A stretch of DNA of 6,276 nucleotides, taken from assembly GCA_964559275.1 (NCBI GenBank), contig CAZLGC010000050.1, positions 1 to 6,276 on the forward strand, given 5' to 3'. Source of the stretch: CAZLGC01 sp964559275. GTDB taxonomy: Bacteria; Patescibacteriota; CALEFQ01. The notes under the pieces were generated by a model. It saw nothing but the letters and a program-made list of their open reading frames with translations. It made no database searches and had not been told where the DNA came from. Shown here piece by piece: positions 1-4,862 of this stretch (the first letter of the stretch is position 1; every line of letters begins with the position of its first letter). The translations under genes were made by a program, and so were the position numbers.

Positions 1-64
1 ATTTTAATTAATGGATAATGTTTAAATCCTATGTTATTTAAATTATTATTATCTTTAGTGATTA
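1..64. other. AT-rich intergenic stretch, no gene seen
   Basis: This stretch lies downstream of the minus-strand gene ending at 65 and is very AT-rich. It holds a weak 7-bp inverted repeat (21-27 with 36-42) and two copies of ATTATTATT (42-50 and 61-69), the second overlapping the stop codon of the neighbouring gene. I see no ORF, RNA gene or convincing terminator. Whatever lies left of the window cannot be judged. Confidence 0.6.
21..42. repeat. AT-rich inverted repeat, possible weak terminator
   Basis: TTTAAAT (21-27) is the exact reverse complement of ATTTAAA (36-42), with an 8-nt loop. It is the only hairpin-like element after the minus-strand gene ending at 65. The stem is entirely A/T and no clean T-run follows on the minus strand, so a terminator role is only a guess. 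Inverted repeats of this composition arise easily by chance. Confidence 0.25.
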
Positions 65-388
65 TTATTCATCCCGCTGGGCGTGATTTTCTCCTTGTTC
101 ACGGAATTTCTGGATGACTTTCTGGGCTATATTTATGCCTTTCATAATGCCCTCCATTGGCTGTTCCAGCGCGTCTGATGCTCGTTGCACCATGCGGCTG
201 ACGGAGTTAGCGGCGTCGGTCGCATTTGTCACCGCGGTATCAATTTTCTCCAGCTGCTTGTTAGCGCTGGCGGCCGCTCGCCTGGTTTCTTTCATAGCCA
301 GAGCTGTCTGGTAAAGAGCATAGGCGCCGAACCCTGTCAAAACGGCTACTGCAATTGATAGAATGACGTAGAGAATTGTAAGAGCCAT
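65..388 (-). CDS. small single-pass membrane protein with coiled-coil tail (DUF948-like)
   Basis: A protein of about 107 residues. One hydrophobic helix lies near the N-terminus (about residues 4-26). A charged, alanine-rich, probably coiled-coil stretch follows (about 30-75) and then a polar tail ending NHAQRDE. This layout resembles DUF948/YtxG-type proteins, whose function is not settled; no catalytic motif is visible. The reading frame stays open upstream, with an ATG at 421 and a TTG at 448. I prefer the ATG at 388 because a strong minus-strand promoter (-10 TATAAT at 425-420) overlaps the 421 ATG, so transcription should begin near 413. The result is a leader of about 25 nt and a protein that begins just before its membrane helix. 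No Shine-Dalgarno is seen. It is transcribed divergently from the gene at 485. The existence of the gene is fairly secure; the start and the family assignment are less so. Confidence 0.7.
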   Translation of the reverse strand: MALTILYVILSIAVAVLTGFGAYALYQTALAMKETRRAAASANKQLEKIDTAVTNATDAANSVSRMVQRASDALEQPMEGIMKGINIAQKVIQKFREQGENHAQRDE

Positions 389-419
389 AAAGTTTGTTAA
401 TACTCTATTTAGTATCTTC

Positions 420-448
420 ATTATAGCATAATTTTTTAAAAGCGACAA
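420..448 (-). promoter_or_regulatory. sigma70-type promoter for the minus-strand gene at 65-388
   Basis: On the minus strand, TTGTCG (448-443) is followed by a 17-bp spacer and a perfect TATAAT (425-420). The expected start of transcription is near 413. The -10 box overlaps the ATG at 421, which argues that this ATG is not the used start. The -35 box directly abuts the -35 box of the divergent promoter. Confidence 0.6.
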
Positions 449-477
449 TTGTCTTATCTGGATAAAAATGCTATAAT
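449..477 (+). promoter_or_regulatory. sigma70-type promoter giving a leaderless transcript
   Basis: TTGTCT (449-454), a 17-bp spacer and a perfect TATAAT (472-477) point to transcription starting at about 484-485. The ATG of the downstream gene is at 485, so the mRNA would have essentially no leader. The -35 box joins the divergent -35 box to form the perfect palindrome GACAATTGTC (444-453). Confidence 0.7.
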
Positions 478-484
478 TATATAT

Positions 485-1480
485 ATGTGGAATCCATTTG
501 CCAAAAAGGAAACAAAAAAGGAACCAACTGATGTTTCCAGTGAAGTAGCCAGTGACGCTCCGCCGGCACCTAAGAAGCGGAAGCTTTTTTCAGAACATCC
601 CGAAGTGGATAAGGATATTGATCGAGCCATTTTCATGGTTCGTCACGGAGCTCAGCTAAAAGTCCTGGTAGTAGTTATAGTTATTTTGATAATTGCCGGA
701 ATTGCCGGTTATTTTATATATAAAGCCGTTGTGCCGCCGCCGGAATGTACCCTGGATGAACATTGCGACGAGGGTTATTATTGCCACGAAGAAAAATGTA
801 TCGAGATACCAGTCGAGAAGCCGCCGGAAAATCTTCAGATTCAGGTAGAAGAAACCGGTGTTTTCCCGTCCGTTGACGGGCGCGCTGATGTCATGGCCCT
901 GGTTAAAGATCCTGACGCCCGCTGGGGTTTGCAGGAAATGGGCTATATCTTCTCCCTGAAAGACAGTTCAGGCAATGAGGTTGGCAGCTACGAGGGTGTT
1001 TCCTATATACTCCCAGGCGAAGAGAAATATCTGGTCCGGGTCGGCGTGCCTGTATCTGGGACTCCTTCCTCCGTAGATGTTACAATTGAGCCTCGTTCCT
1101 GGGTAAAGTCTCCTCAGCTGCAGCAGCCGAATATTGAGGTCAAAAACCTGGCTTTTTCCCGCGAGGCAAATGTCGGTCAGGCCCAGCTCGATGGCCGCTT
1201 GATTAACTCCAGCAAATATAACTTTGAGGAGGTTGAAGTTACGGCAGTGCTGGAAGACAGTAGCGGAGAAGCGGTCGCTGTAAATTACACTACTCTGAAT
1301 GCCTTGTTTGCCGGCGAGGAAAGAGATTTCCGGATGCTGTGGTTTTCTGAAATTAACGGTGACGTGGCGGCTGAAGATGTCCGGGTTGAAGCTGATGTCT
1401 ATAACACCGAGAACTTCTTACTGGAGATGCAGACCGAGCCGGAACTGTTCCAGCTTTACGAAGAACCGGAAGAAGACTAG
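485..1480 (+). CDS. single-pass membrane protein with four-cysteine motif and FxLYD-like domain
   Basis: A protein of 331 residues starting MWNPFAKK. The N-terminal 55 or so residues are charged and probably cytoplasmic. One strongly hydrophobic helix follows (about 59-79) and the rest should lie outside the membrane. Right after the helix comes a compact cysteine motif, C88-x5-C94-x5-C100-x4-C105, within CTLDEHCDEGYYCHEEKC, which resembles small disulfide-knotted modules. The remainder looks beta-rich. From about residue 216 to 290, a stretch including GRLINSSKYNFEEVEVTAVL resembles FxLYD-type domains. The C-terminus is acidic. The frame is open back to a TTG at 449, but that lies in the promoter; the ATG at 485 fits the predicted transcription start. 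A terminator follows 10 nt after the stop. I cannot name a function. An extracytoplasmic binding or scaffold role is inference only. Confidence 0.85.
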   Translation: MWNPFAKKETKKEPTDVSSEVASDAPPAPKKRKLFSEHPEVDKDIDRAIFMVRHGAQLKVLVVVIVILIIAGIAGYFIYKAVVPPPECTLDEHCDEGYYCHEEKCIEIPVEKPPENLQIQVEETGVFPSVDGRADVMALVKDPDARWGLQEMGYIFSLKDSSGNEVGSYEGVSYILPGEEKYLVRVGVPVSGTPSSVDVTIEPRSWVKSPQLQQPNIEVKNLAFSREANVGQAQLDGRLINSSKYNFEEVEVTAVLEDSSGEAVAVNYTTLNALFAGEERDFRMLWFSEINGDVAAEDVRVEADVYNTENFLLEMQTEPELFQLYEEPEED

Positions 1481-1489
1481 CTATTCCTG

Positions 1490-1515
1490 AAAAAAGACCT
1501 GAGGGGTCTTTTTTT
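1490..1515 (+). terminator. Rho-independent terminator after the 485-1480 gene
   Basis: A perfect 10-bp stem (1490-1499 with 1505-1514) has a 5-nt loop TGAGG, and the 3' arm runs into seven T residues (1509-1515). It starts 10 nt after the stop codon. The A-run on the 5' arm would also allow some function on the opposite strand, but no minus-strand gene ends here. Confidence 0.88.
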
Positions 1516-1528
1516 GTTTCAGTAATGG

Positions 1529-1556
1529 TTGACGAAAAACCTTGATACTCTATTCT
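1529..1556 (+). promoter_or_regulatory. probable promoter of the rodA/ftsW gene
   Basis: TTGACG (1529-1534), a 16-bp spacer and TATTCT (1551-1556) suggest a start near 1563, only about 10 nt before the ATG at 1573. It lies immediately after the terminator of the preceding gene, as expected for an independent unit. The -10 box is imperfect. Confidence 0.5.
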
Positions 1557-1557
1557 T

Positions 1558-1563
1558 AGAAGG
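1558..1563 (+). promoter_or_regulatory. Shine-Dalgarno-like AGAAGG before rodA
   Basis: AGAAGG lies 9 nt before the ATG at 1573 and is the only well-placed Shine-Dalgarno-like sequence in the window. It supports this start. However, the predicted transcription start (about 1563) would exclude most of it from the mRNA. Either the promoter call is slightly off or the match is fortuitous. Confidence 0.4.
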
Positions 1564-1572
1564 CAACTATCT

Positions 1573-2685
1573 ATGACTTGGCGCCGATTTTTACAAAAAT
1601 TTGACTGGTTTTTATTCATAACCATCTTGCTGCTACTAGCCCTGGGTGTTTTGATGATTTATAGCGCCACGCTGGGGGAAAGTATTGCTGATCGGTCCAA
1701 CACCTACCGGCAGATAATATACATAGCGGTCGGCCTGGGGCTACTTTTCCTTATTTGTTTTTTGGATTATCGAATTTTCCGTAGCTATTCCCGGATATTC
1801 TATGTGATAATGCTGGCGGCGTTGGTGGGCGTTCTGATTTTCGGGCCCGAGATCAGGGGTACGCGCAGTTGGTTTGACCTCGGTATTATAAATCTGCAAC
1901 CGGCAGAGTTTGCTAAATTTGTCATGATCATTGTCTTGGCCAAATATTTTTCGCGCCATAGCGATGAGATGTACAAGTTTAAGCATGTTCTGGTATCCGG
2001 AGTTCTAGTGCTGATACCAGTAGGGCTGACAATGATTGAGCCGGAGCTGGGCTCGGCCCTGGTTATTGTTTTTATCTGGTTGGGGATGCTGATATTTGCG
2101 CGGGTGCGCTGGTGGCACGTCGGTGTCATATTCGGCGCCTTGATTGCAATGGGGGCATTTACCTGGCGCTTCTTACTGCGCGATTATCAAAAAAACCGTT
2201 TATCGGCTTTTCTAGATCCGGCTCGTGACCCGCTGGGACAGGGGTATAATGTTACCCAGGCCAAGATAGCCATTGGTTCAGGAGGTGTAACCGGCCGCGG
2301 ACTGGGGCATGGTTCGCAGAGCCAGTTGAACTTTCTACCGGAACAACATACGGATTTCATTTTTGCGGTTATGGCCGAGGAGCTCGGCTTTGTCGGCTGC
2401 ATCTTCCTCTTTGCTCTGTTCAGCTTCCTGTTCTACCGATTAATTAGAATCGGTCGGCTGGCCCGCGATCGTTTCGGGATGTTCCTGGTTATAGGCACTA
2501 CCATCCTGCTGCTGTCGCAGGTATTCATAAATATCGGTATGAACCTGGGTCTGCTACCGGTAGCCGGAATTCCGCTGCCGTTCCTGAGCTCTGGCGGCAG
2601 TTCCATCATCACGATTTTGGTTTGTATCGGTATGGTTCTCAGCGTCGGGCTGCGCTCGGAAGAAAAATCTAATGCTATTGGCTGA
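1573..2685 (+). CDS. rodA: RodA/FtsW (SEDS) family peptidoglycan glycosyltransferase
   Basis: SEDS proteins are polytopic membrane enzymes that polymerise lipid II into glycan strands, normally paired with a class B penicillin-binding protein. This one has 370 residues, full length for the family, and roughly ten hydrophobic helices. Conserved blocks occur in order: GTRSWFDLG (about 96-104, Trp100 in the usual position), LQPAEFAKF (108-116), IEPELGSALV (155-164), FLDPARDPLGQGYN (213-226), IAIGSGGVTGRGLGHGSQSQ (232-251), and FLPEQHTDFIFAV with Asp261. This Asp corresponds to the catalytic Asp262 of E. coli RodA. PLPFLSSGGSS (335-344) then follows. The PAE and SSGGSS blocks differ from the commoner PSE and SYGGSS. 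RodA is favoured over FtsW by the HTDFIFAV context and length, but SEDS proteins in reduced genomes are hard to split. No PBP2, mreB or mreC neighbour is present. No terminator is visible after it. Confidence 0.95.
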   Translation: MTWRRFLQKFDWFLFITILLLLALGVLMIYSATLGESIADRSNTYRQIIYIAVGLGLLFLICFLDYRIFRSYSRIFYVIMLAALVGVLIFGPEIRGTRSWFDLGIINLQPAEFAKFVMIIVLAKYFSRHSDEMYKFKHVLVSGVLVLIPVGLTMIEPELGSALVIVFIWLGMLIFARVRWWHVGVIFGALIAMGAFTWRFLLRDYQKNRLSAFLDPARDPLGQGYNVTQAKIAIGSGGVTGRGLGHGSQSQLNFLPEQHTDFIFAVMAEELGFVGCIFLFALFSFLFYRLIRIGRLARDRFGMFLVIGTTILLLSQVFINIGMNLGLLPVAGIPLPFLSSGGSSIITILVCIGMVLSVGLRSEEKSNAIG

Positions 2686-2715
2686 TTGTCTTCCGAGACC
2701 AGACCACTTGTCCAC

Positions 2716-2744
2716 TTGACCGAAGCCCTTTTTGGGTGTATAAT
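2716..2744 (+). promoter_or_regulatory. near-consensus promoter of the zinc-ribbon gene
   Basis: TTGACC (2716-2721), a 17-bp spacer and a perfect TATAAT (2739-2744) predict a start near 2751. Open frame extending back to the GTG at 2736 therefore overlaps the promoter and is unlikely to be coding. The leader would be about 30 nt. Confidence 0.8.
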
Positions 2745-2780
2745 GATATTAGAACACGGGTGAGAAGACCCTGCTTTTAT

Positions 2781-3092
2781 ATGATGTCAATACCTCAACA
2801 GTCCAACGAGGGTGAAGTGAAGCTGGTTTCCGCCTGTCCGCTTTGCCGTCGCCAATACAAGCTTACTGATGCTTACATTGTCGACGAACAGCACGGAGCC
2901 TACCTTTTGCATACTGAATGCAAGAACTGTGGCAGTTCGATTGTGGCTACTTTGGTAGCCGGCCGGCATGCCGTCAGCTCGATGGGCCTAGTGACTGATC
3001 TGACCAGCGAAGACGTCACCAAATTCAAGGATGCTGAAGTTGTCAACTGTGATGATGTGATTGACTGCCACGCTTGGTTGTACAACCTTTAG
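2781..3092 (+). CDS. small zinc-ribbon-like protein (CxxC...CxxC), function unknown
   Basis: A protein of 103 residues beginning MMSIPQQ. Two CxxC pairs, CPLC (Cys19, Cys22) and CKNC (Cys47, Cys50), are 24 residues apart, the spacing of a zinc ribbon holding one Zn. The second half is not cysteine-paired in the same way. It contains GLVTDLTSEDVTKFKDAE (about 69-86) and DDVIDCHAWL (91-100). No membrane helix or signal peptide is seen, so it is probably cytoplasmic. The start is either ATG 2781 or ATG 2784; an in-frame GTG at 2760 is also possible. GAGAAG (2762-2767) is too far upstream to be a good ribosome site. It has its own promoter and lies just upstream of the L25 gene. Small proteins of this layout are familiar to me from CPR genomes, but no function is assigned. 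Nucleic-acid or ribosome association is only a guess. Confidence 0.82.
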   Translation: MMSIPQQSNEGEVKLVSACPLCRRQYKLTDAYIVDEQHGAYLLHTECKNCGSSIVATLVAGRHAVSSMGLVTDLTSEDVTKFKDAEVVNCDDVIDCHAWLYNL

Positions 3093-3118
3093 TTCCGGCT
3101 TGCGTTTAAAATCATCTA

Positions 3119-3146
3119 TTGACAGTCTAAAATAAGGCTGTATAAT
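3119..3146 (+). promoter_or_regulatory. consensus promoter of the L25 gene
   Basis: Both hexamers are perfect, TTGACA (3119-3124) and TATAAT (3141-3146), with a 16-bp spacer. Transcription should start near 3153. This is the strongest promoter in the window, which suits a ribosomal protein gene. The leader is about 30 nt. Confidence 0.9.
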
Positions 3147-3152
3147 ATGACA

Positions 3153-3179
3153 ATGTCTGACGACGTTGTATTTTTTTAG
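3153..3179 (+). CDS. possible leaderless leader peptide MSDDVVFF upstream of L25
   Basis: An ATG at 3153 coincides with the predicted transcription start and opens an eight-codon ORF (MSDDVVFF) ending with TAG at 3177-3179. That leaves only three bases before the L25 ATG. The L25 start has no Shine-Dalgarno, so translation of this mini-ORF followed by re-initiation could deliver ribosomes to it. An ORF this short can easily be chance; nothing beyond its position supports it. Confidence 0.25.
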   Translation: MSDDVVFF

Positions 3180-3182
3180 CTT

Positions 3183-3929
3183 ATGGAAAAATTGAAACTT
3201 ACAGCCAAGACCAAAGATAAAAAAGCAAAGGACCTAAAAAGCCTGCGGGAAAGTTTTCAGATTCCGGCAGTTTTGTATGGTGACAAGGTAAAAAATGAAC
3301 ATCTTATAGTCGATAAATCTGAATTTACCGGGGTGCACGAGGAAGCCGGTTCCAGTACTTTGGTAGATCTGGAAGTGGAAGGGAAAAAGGCTCGTCCGGT
3401 TCTGATCCATGATGTTCAGTATCATCCGGTCACTGATGAGGTTCTTCATATTGATTTCTACCAGGTAAAAATGGATCAGGAGATTGAGGCAGAAGTAGAA
3501 CTTGAGTTCACAGGTACATCACCGGCAGTTAAGGACCAGGGCGGTGTTCTAGTTAAGCCATTTGACTCGCTCGAGGTGAAGTGTCTGCCCGGTGATCTTC
3601 CCGGTGAAATCAAGGTTGATGTTTCCGGTCTGGAAACCTTTGATGATGTTATCAAGATAAAAGATCTGCCGATTTCCGACAAAGTAGAGGTGATGCAATC
3701 TCCGGAGAGGGTAGTGGCAACTGTTACTCCGCCGCGCTCCGAGGAAGAGCTGGCTGAGTTGGACAAAGAAATTGAAGAGGATGTTGAGGCTGTTGAGGGT
3801 GTCAAGGAAGAAGAGCCGGGGGCGGAGGGTGAAGAAGCTGCCGAAGGCGAAGAAGAAAAACCGGAAGAAGCCAAAGCTGAAGGAGAAGAGTCTGCTCCCA
3901 AACCCGAGGAAAGCAAACCGAAAGAATAG
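3183..3929 (+). CDS. rplY: 50S ribosomal protein L25, long TL5/CTC form with acidic tail
   Basis: L25 binds 5S rRNA in the large ribosomal subunit. The 248-residue protein has the N-terminal 5S-binding domain (about 1-95), including IPAVLYGDKVKNEHLIVDK (27-45) and the family signature around PVLIHDVQYHPVTDEVLHIDF (72-92). The C-terminal beta domain of the long form (about 98-184) follows, including AVKDQGGVLV and a LPGDLPGEIKVDVSGL-type stretch. From about residue 185 to the end is a low-complexity tail made mostly of Glu, Ala, Lys, Gly and Pro, probably disordered; E. coli L25 is much shorter. The ATG at 3183 fits the domain start, although no Shine-Dalgarno is present. It is transcribed alone from a consensus promoter and closed by a strong terminator. 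Confidence 0.96.
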   Translation: MEKLKLTAKTKDKKAKDLKSLRESFQIPAVLYGDKVKNEHLIVDKSEFTGVHEEAGSSTLVDLEVEGKKARPVLIHDVQYHPVTDEVLHIDFYQVKMDQEIEAEVELEFTGTSPAVKDQGGVLVKPFDSLEVKCLPGDLPGEIKVDVSGLETFDDVIKIKDLPISDKVEVMQSPERVVATVTPPRSEEELAELDKEIEEDVEAVEGVKEEEPGAEGEEAAEGEEEKPEEAKAEGEESAPKPEESKPKE

Positions 3930-3939
3930 AATGTTTGGA

Positions 3940-3975
3940 TAACAAAAAACTCCCAAGCGAGGGAGTTTTTTGTTA
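3940..3975. terminator. symmetric bidirectional terminator between convergent genes
   Basis: A perfect 15-bp stem (3940-3954 with 3961-3975) encloses the 6-nt loop AAGCGA. It has a GC core (CTCCC/GGGAG) flanked by six A on one arm and six T on the other, so both strands read as an intrinsic terminator. It starts 10 nt after the L25 stop and ends 6 nt from the stop of the minus-strand gene at 3982. It therefore plausibly serves both. Confidence 0.92.
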
Positions 3976-3981
3976 CCGTGT

Positions 3982-4302
3982 CTAGTAGTAGTAAGGAACA
4001 GTGGTTGTCACGGCCGTGAAAACCATGGCGTTGATGACTACTACCATTACGATTCCCAGGATGATTGAGATGATGCCAAGGATTAGACACATCTTACCGA
4101 ATTTCTTGGAATCCTGGTCAGGTTTGACCATGTAGACAATTCCCAGGATAATACCGACAAGCGGTATGATAAACGACACGATGTAGAGCAGCACTCTGAC
4201 ACCACCCTGCGGAGCAGTACCACCGGCAGCCGGTTGCGGTTGCTGAGGTTGCTGTGGTTGCGGCGGAGGTGGCGGCGGGGCCGCTTGTTGTTGTCCGTTC
4301 AT
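3982..4302 (-). CDS. small membrane protein with Pro/Gln-rich N-terminus
   Basis: A 106-residue protein. The first 35 residues are low-complexity Pro/Gln/Ala (PPPPPP at 9-14, then repeated PQQ units). Two hydrophobic helices follow (about 36-58 and 70-96), joined by the charged loop VKPDQDSKKFGK (59-70). The C-terminus is TTTVPYYY. This is the arrangement of the upstream neighbour at 4327-4725, with a proline-rich head, a glycine-rich hydrophobic hairpin and an aromatic end, so the two may be distant relatives. No enzyme motif is present; it should sit in the cytoplasmic membrane. The ATG at 4302 is the natural start and no Shine-Dalgarno is visible. The gap to the upstream gene is 24 nt, so read-through is likely, but a separate promoter candidate also lies just upstream. 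Confidence 0.8.
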   Translation of the reverse strand: MNGQQQAAPPPPPPQPQQPQQPQPAAGGTAPQGGVRVLLYIVSFIIPLVGIILGIVYMVKPDQDSKKFGKMCLILGIISIILGIVMVVVINAMVFTAVTTTVPYYY

Positions 4303-4313
4303 AGTTATTTTTT

Positions 4314-4341
4314 ATTTTAAAACTTGCTAATAAGTTGTCAG
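4314..4341 (-). promoter_or_regulatory. candidate internal promoter for the 3982-4302 gene
   Basis: On the minus strand, CTGACA (4341-4336), a 16-bp spacer and TAAAAT (4319-4314) overlap the 3' end of the upstream gene. The start would be near 4307, about 5 nt before the ATG at 4302. This matches the short-leader habit seen elsewhere in the window, but the region is AT-rich and chance matches are possible. Confidence 0.4.
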
Positions 4342-4725
4342 AAAAGGCATTGAAAATACTGTTGTGAACAAAGTTGCCAGGAGCGTGATCAGAAGGATGG
4401 CAATTACTACGGCAATAATACCCAGCACAATGCCAGCGATAGCCATGCCTCGTCCGCCGACCATCGGATCCGTATCGGCCTTCTTTTTACCCAGCCAACC
4501 GAGAATTACAGCCAGAATACCCAGGATAATACCAATGACTACGCTAAATCCCAGGGGGATGGCGATTATTCCCAAAATGAGAGAAGCGATTGCCAGGCCG
4601 TTAGCTTTTTGTTGGGGTGGCGGTGGTCCGCCTGGTGCCGGTGCTCCCGCTGGAGGTGGGGGTGGTGGTGGCGGATTACCGGCTCCACTCGGAGGCGGAG
4701 GCGGTGGTGTAGTGTTATCAGGCAT
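4327..4725 (-). CDS. proline-rich DUF4190-like small membrane protein
   Basis: A 132-residue protein. The head (1-40) is dominated by proline runs (PPPPPP at 7-12, PPPPPPPP at 18-25, PPPP at 34-37). A hydrophobic, Gly/Ile/Leu-rich core then has the DUF4190 pattern: NGLAIASLILGI (42-53), ILGILAVILG (67-76), a short polar loop GKKKADTDPMVG, and GRGMAIAGIVLGIIAVV (91-107). Two or three membrane helices are likely. DUF4190 proteins have no established biochemical role. Proline runs this long usually need elongation factor P for translation, which is established for bacteria in general. The ATG at 4725 follows a leader of about 42 nt, without a Shine-Dalgarno. It is first in a likely two-gene unit with 3982-4302, divergent from the DUF3048 gene. 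Confidence 0.85.
   Translation of the reverse strand: MPDNTTPPPPPPSGAGNPPPPPPPPAGAPAPGGPPPPQQKANGLAIASLILGIIAIPLGFSVVIGIILGILAVILGWLGKKKADTDPMVGGRGMAIAGIVLGIIAVVIAILLITLLATLFTTVFSMPFLTTY
4652..4708 (+). repeat. G-rich tracts opposite the polyproline codons
   Basis: The plus strand carries dense GG/GGG runs at 4652-4674 and 4691-4708, the complement of the CCN proline codons of the minus-strand gene. The GG spacing could allow two-tetrad G-quadruplexes on the template strand. The coding constraint alone explains the composition. Confidence 0.4.
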
Positions 4726-4764
4726 AAGATTTTAACGCAAATTTAAGGATATAGTTATCCACAA

Positions 4765-4799
4765 TCTAACAATATTATACCAAACCATCGTTTGTTAGA
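4765..4799. promoter_or_regulatory. 8-bp dyad bracketing divergent promoters, candidate operator
   Basis: TCTAACAA (4765-4772) and TTGTTAGA (4792-4799) are exact reverse complements, 19 bp apart. One arm covers the predicted start site (about 4767) of the minus-strand unit. The other overlaps its -35 box and that of the divergent plus-strand promoter. A second small dyad, CAAAC/GTTTG (4781-4785, 4790-4794), lies in the spacer. The placement suits a repressor site; no regulator gene is in view. Confidence 0.4.
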
Positions 4800-4802
4800 C
4801 AA
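4774..4802 (-). promoter_or_regulatory. promoter of the 4725-3982 minus-strand unit
   Basis: On the minus strand, TTGTCT (4802-4797), a 17-bp spacer and a perfect TATAAT (4779-4774) predict a start near 4767. Both hexamers and the spacing are identical to the promoter at 449-477. The leader contains a small dyad (GGATA/TATCC, 4747-4760). Confidence 0.7.
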
Positions 4803-4824
4803 TCAGGGTAAAATCTGCTATTCT
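4796..4824 (+). promoter_or_regulatory. promoter of the DUF3048 gene, extended -10
   Basis: TAGACA (4796-4801), a 17-bp spacer and TATTCT (4819-4824) with an extended -10 TGC (4816-4818) predict a start near 4831, about 32 nt before the ATG at 4863. Its -35 box shares five bases with the -35 box of the opposite-strand promoter, so the two should compete for polymerase. Confidence 0.6.
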
Positions 4825-4862
4825 TAATCCGAAATTTATTGATTAATTGAACGTTATATCAA

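Noticed and set aside
449..484. TTG-initiated N-terminal extension of the cysteine-motif membrane protein
   Set aside because: These bases hold the promoter itself (-35 at 449-454, -10 at 472-477). The ATG at 485 gives a natural start.
2726..2736. CCC-TTTTT-GGG mini hairpin after rodA as a terminator
   Set aside because: The stem is only 3 bp, has no T-run after it, and lies within the next promoter's spacer.
2758..2771. GGGT/ACCC hairpin in the zinc-ribbon gene leader as a regulatory RNA element
   Set aside because: A 4-bp stem with a 6-nt loop is within chance expectation, and no riboswitch-like structure surrounds it.
2736..2780. GTG-initiated extension of the zinc-ribbon protein
   Set aside because: The GTG at 2736 lies between the -35 and -10 boxes, upstream of the predicted transcription start. 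ATG 2781/2784 is preferred; GTG 2760 is not fully excluded.
3549..3956. Minus-strand Phe-rich ORF opposite the L25 tail
   Set aside because: The Phe/Leu richness comes from the complement of Glu/Lys codons; it crosses the terminator and has no promoter.
3476..4090. Long minus-strand ORF (204 codons) opposite L25
   Set aside because: Its serine-rich sequence is the complement of the Glu-rich L25 tail, and it runs through the bidirectional terminator and into the next gene. L25 is unambiguous.
4652..4708. G-quadruplex as a regulatory element
   Set aside because: The G runs are mostly of two and follow directly from proline codons on the other strand; there is no independent evidence of function.
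4364..4735. Plus-strand ORF rich in glycine opposite the DUF4190-like gene
   Set aside because: It is the antisense shadow of the polyproline codons. The minus frame has a promoter, a recognisable family pattern and membrane helices; this one has none of these.
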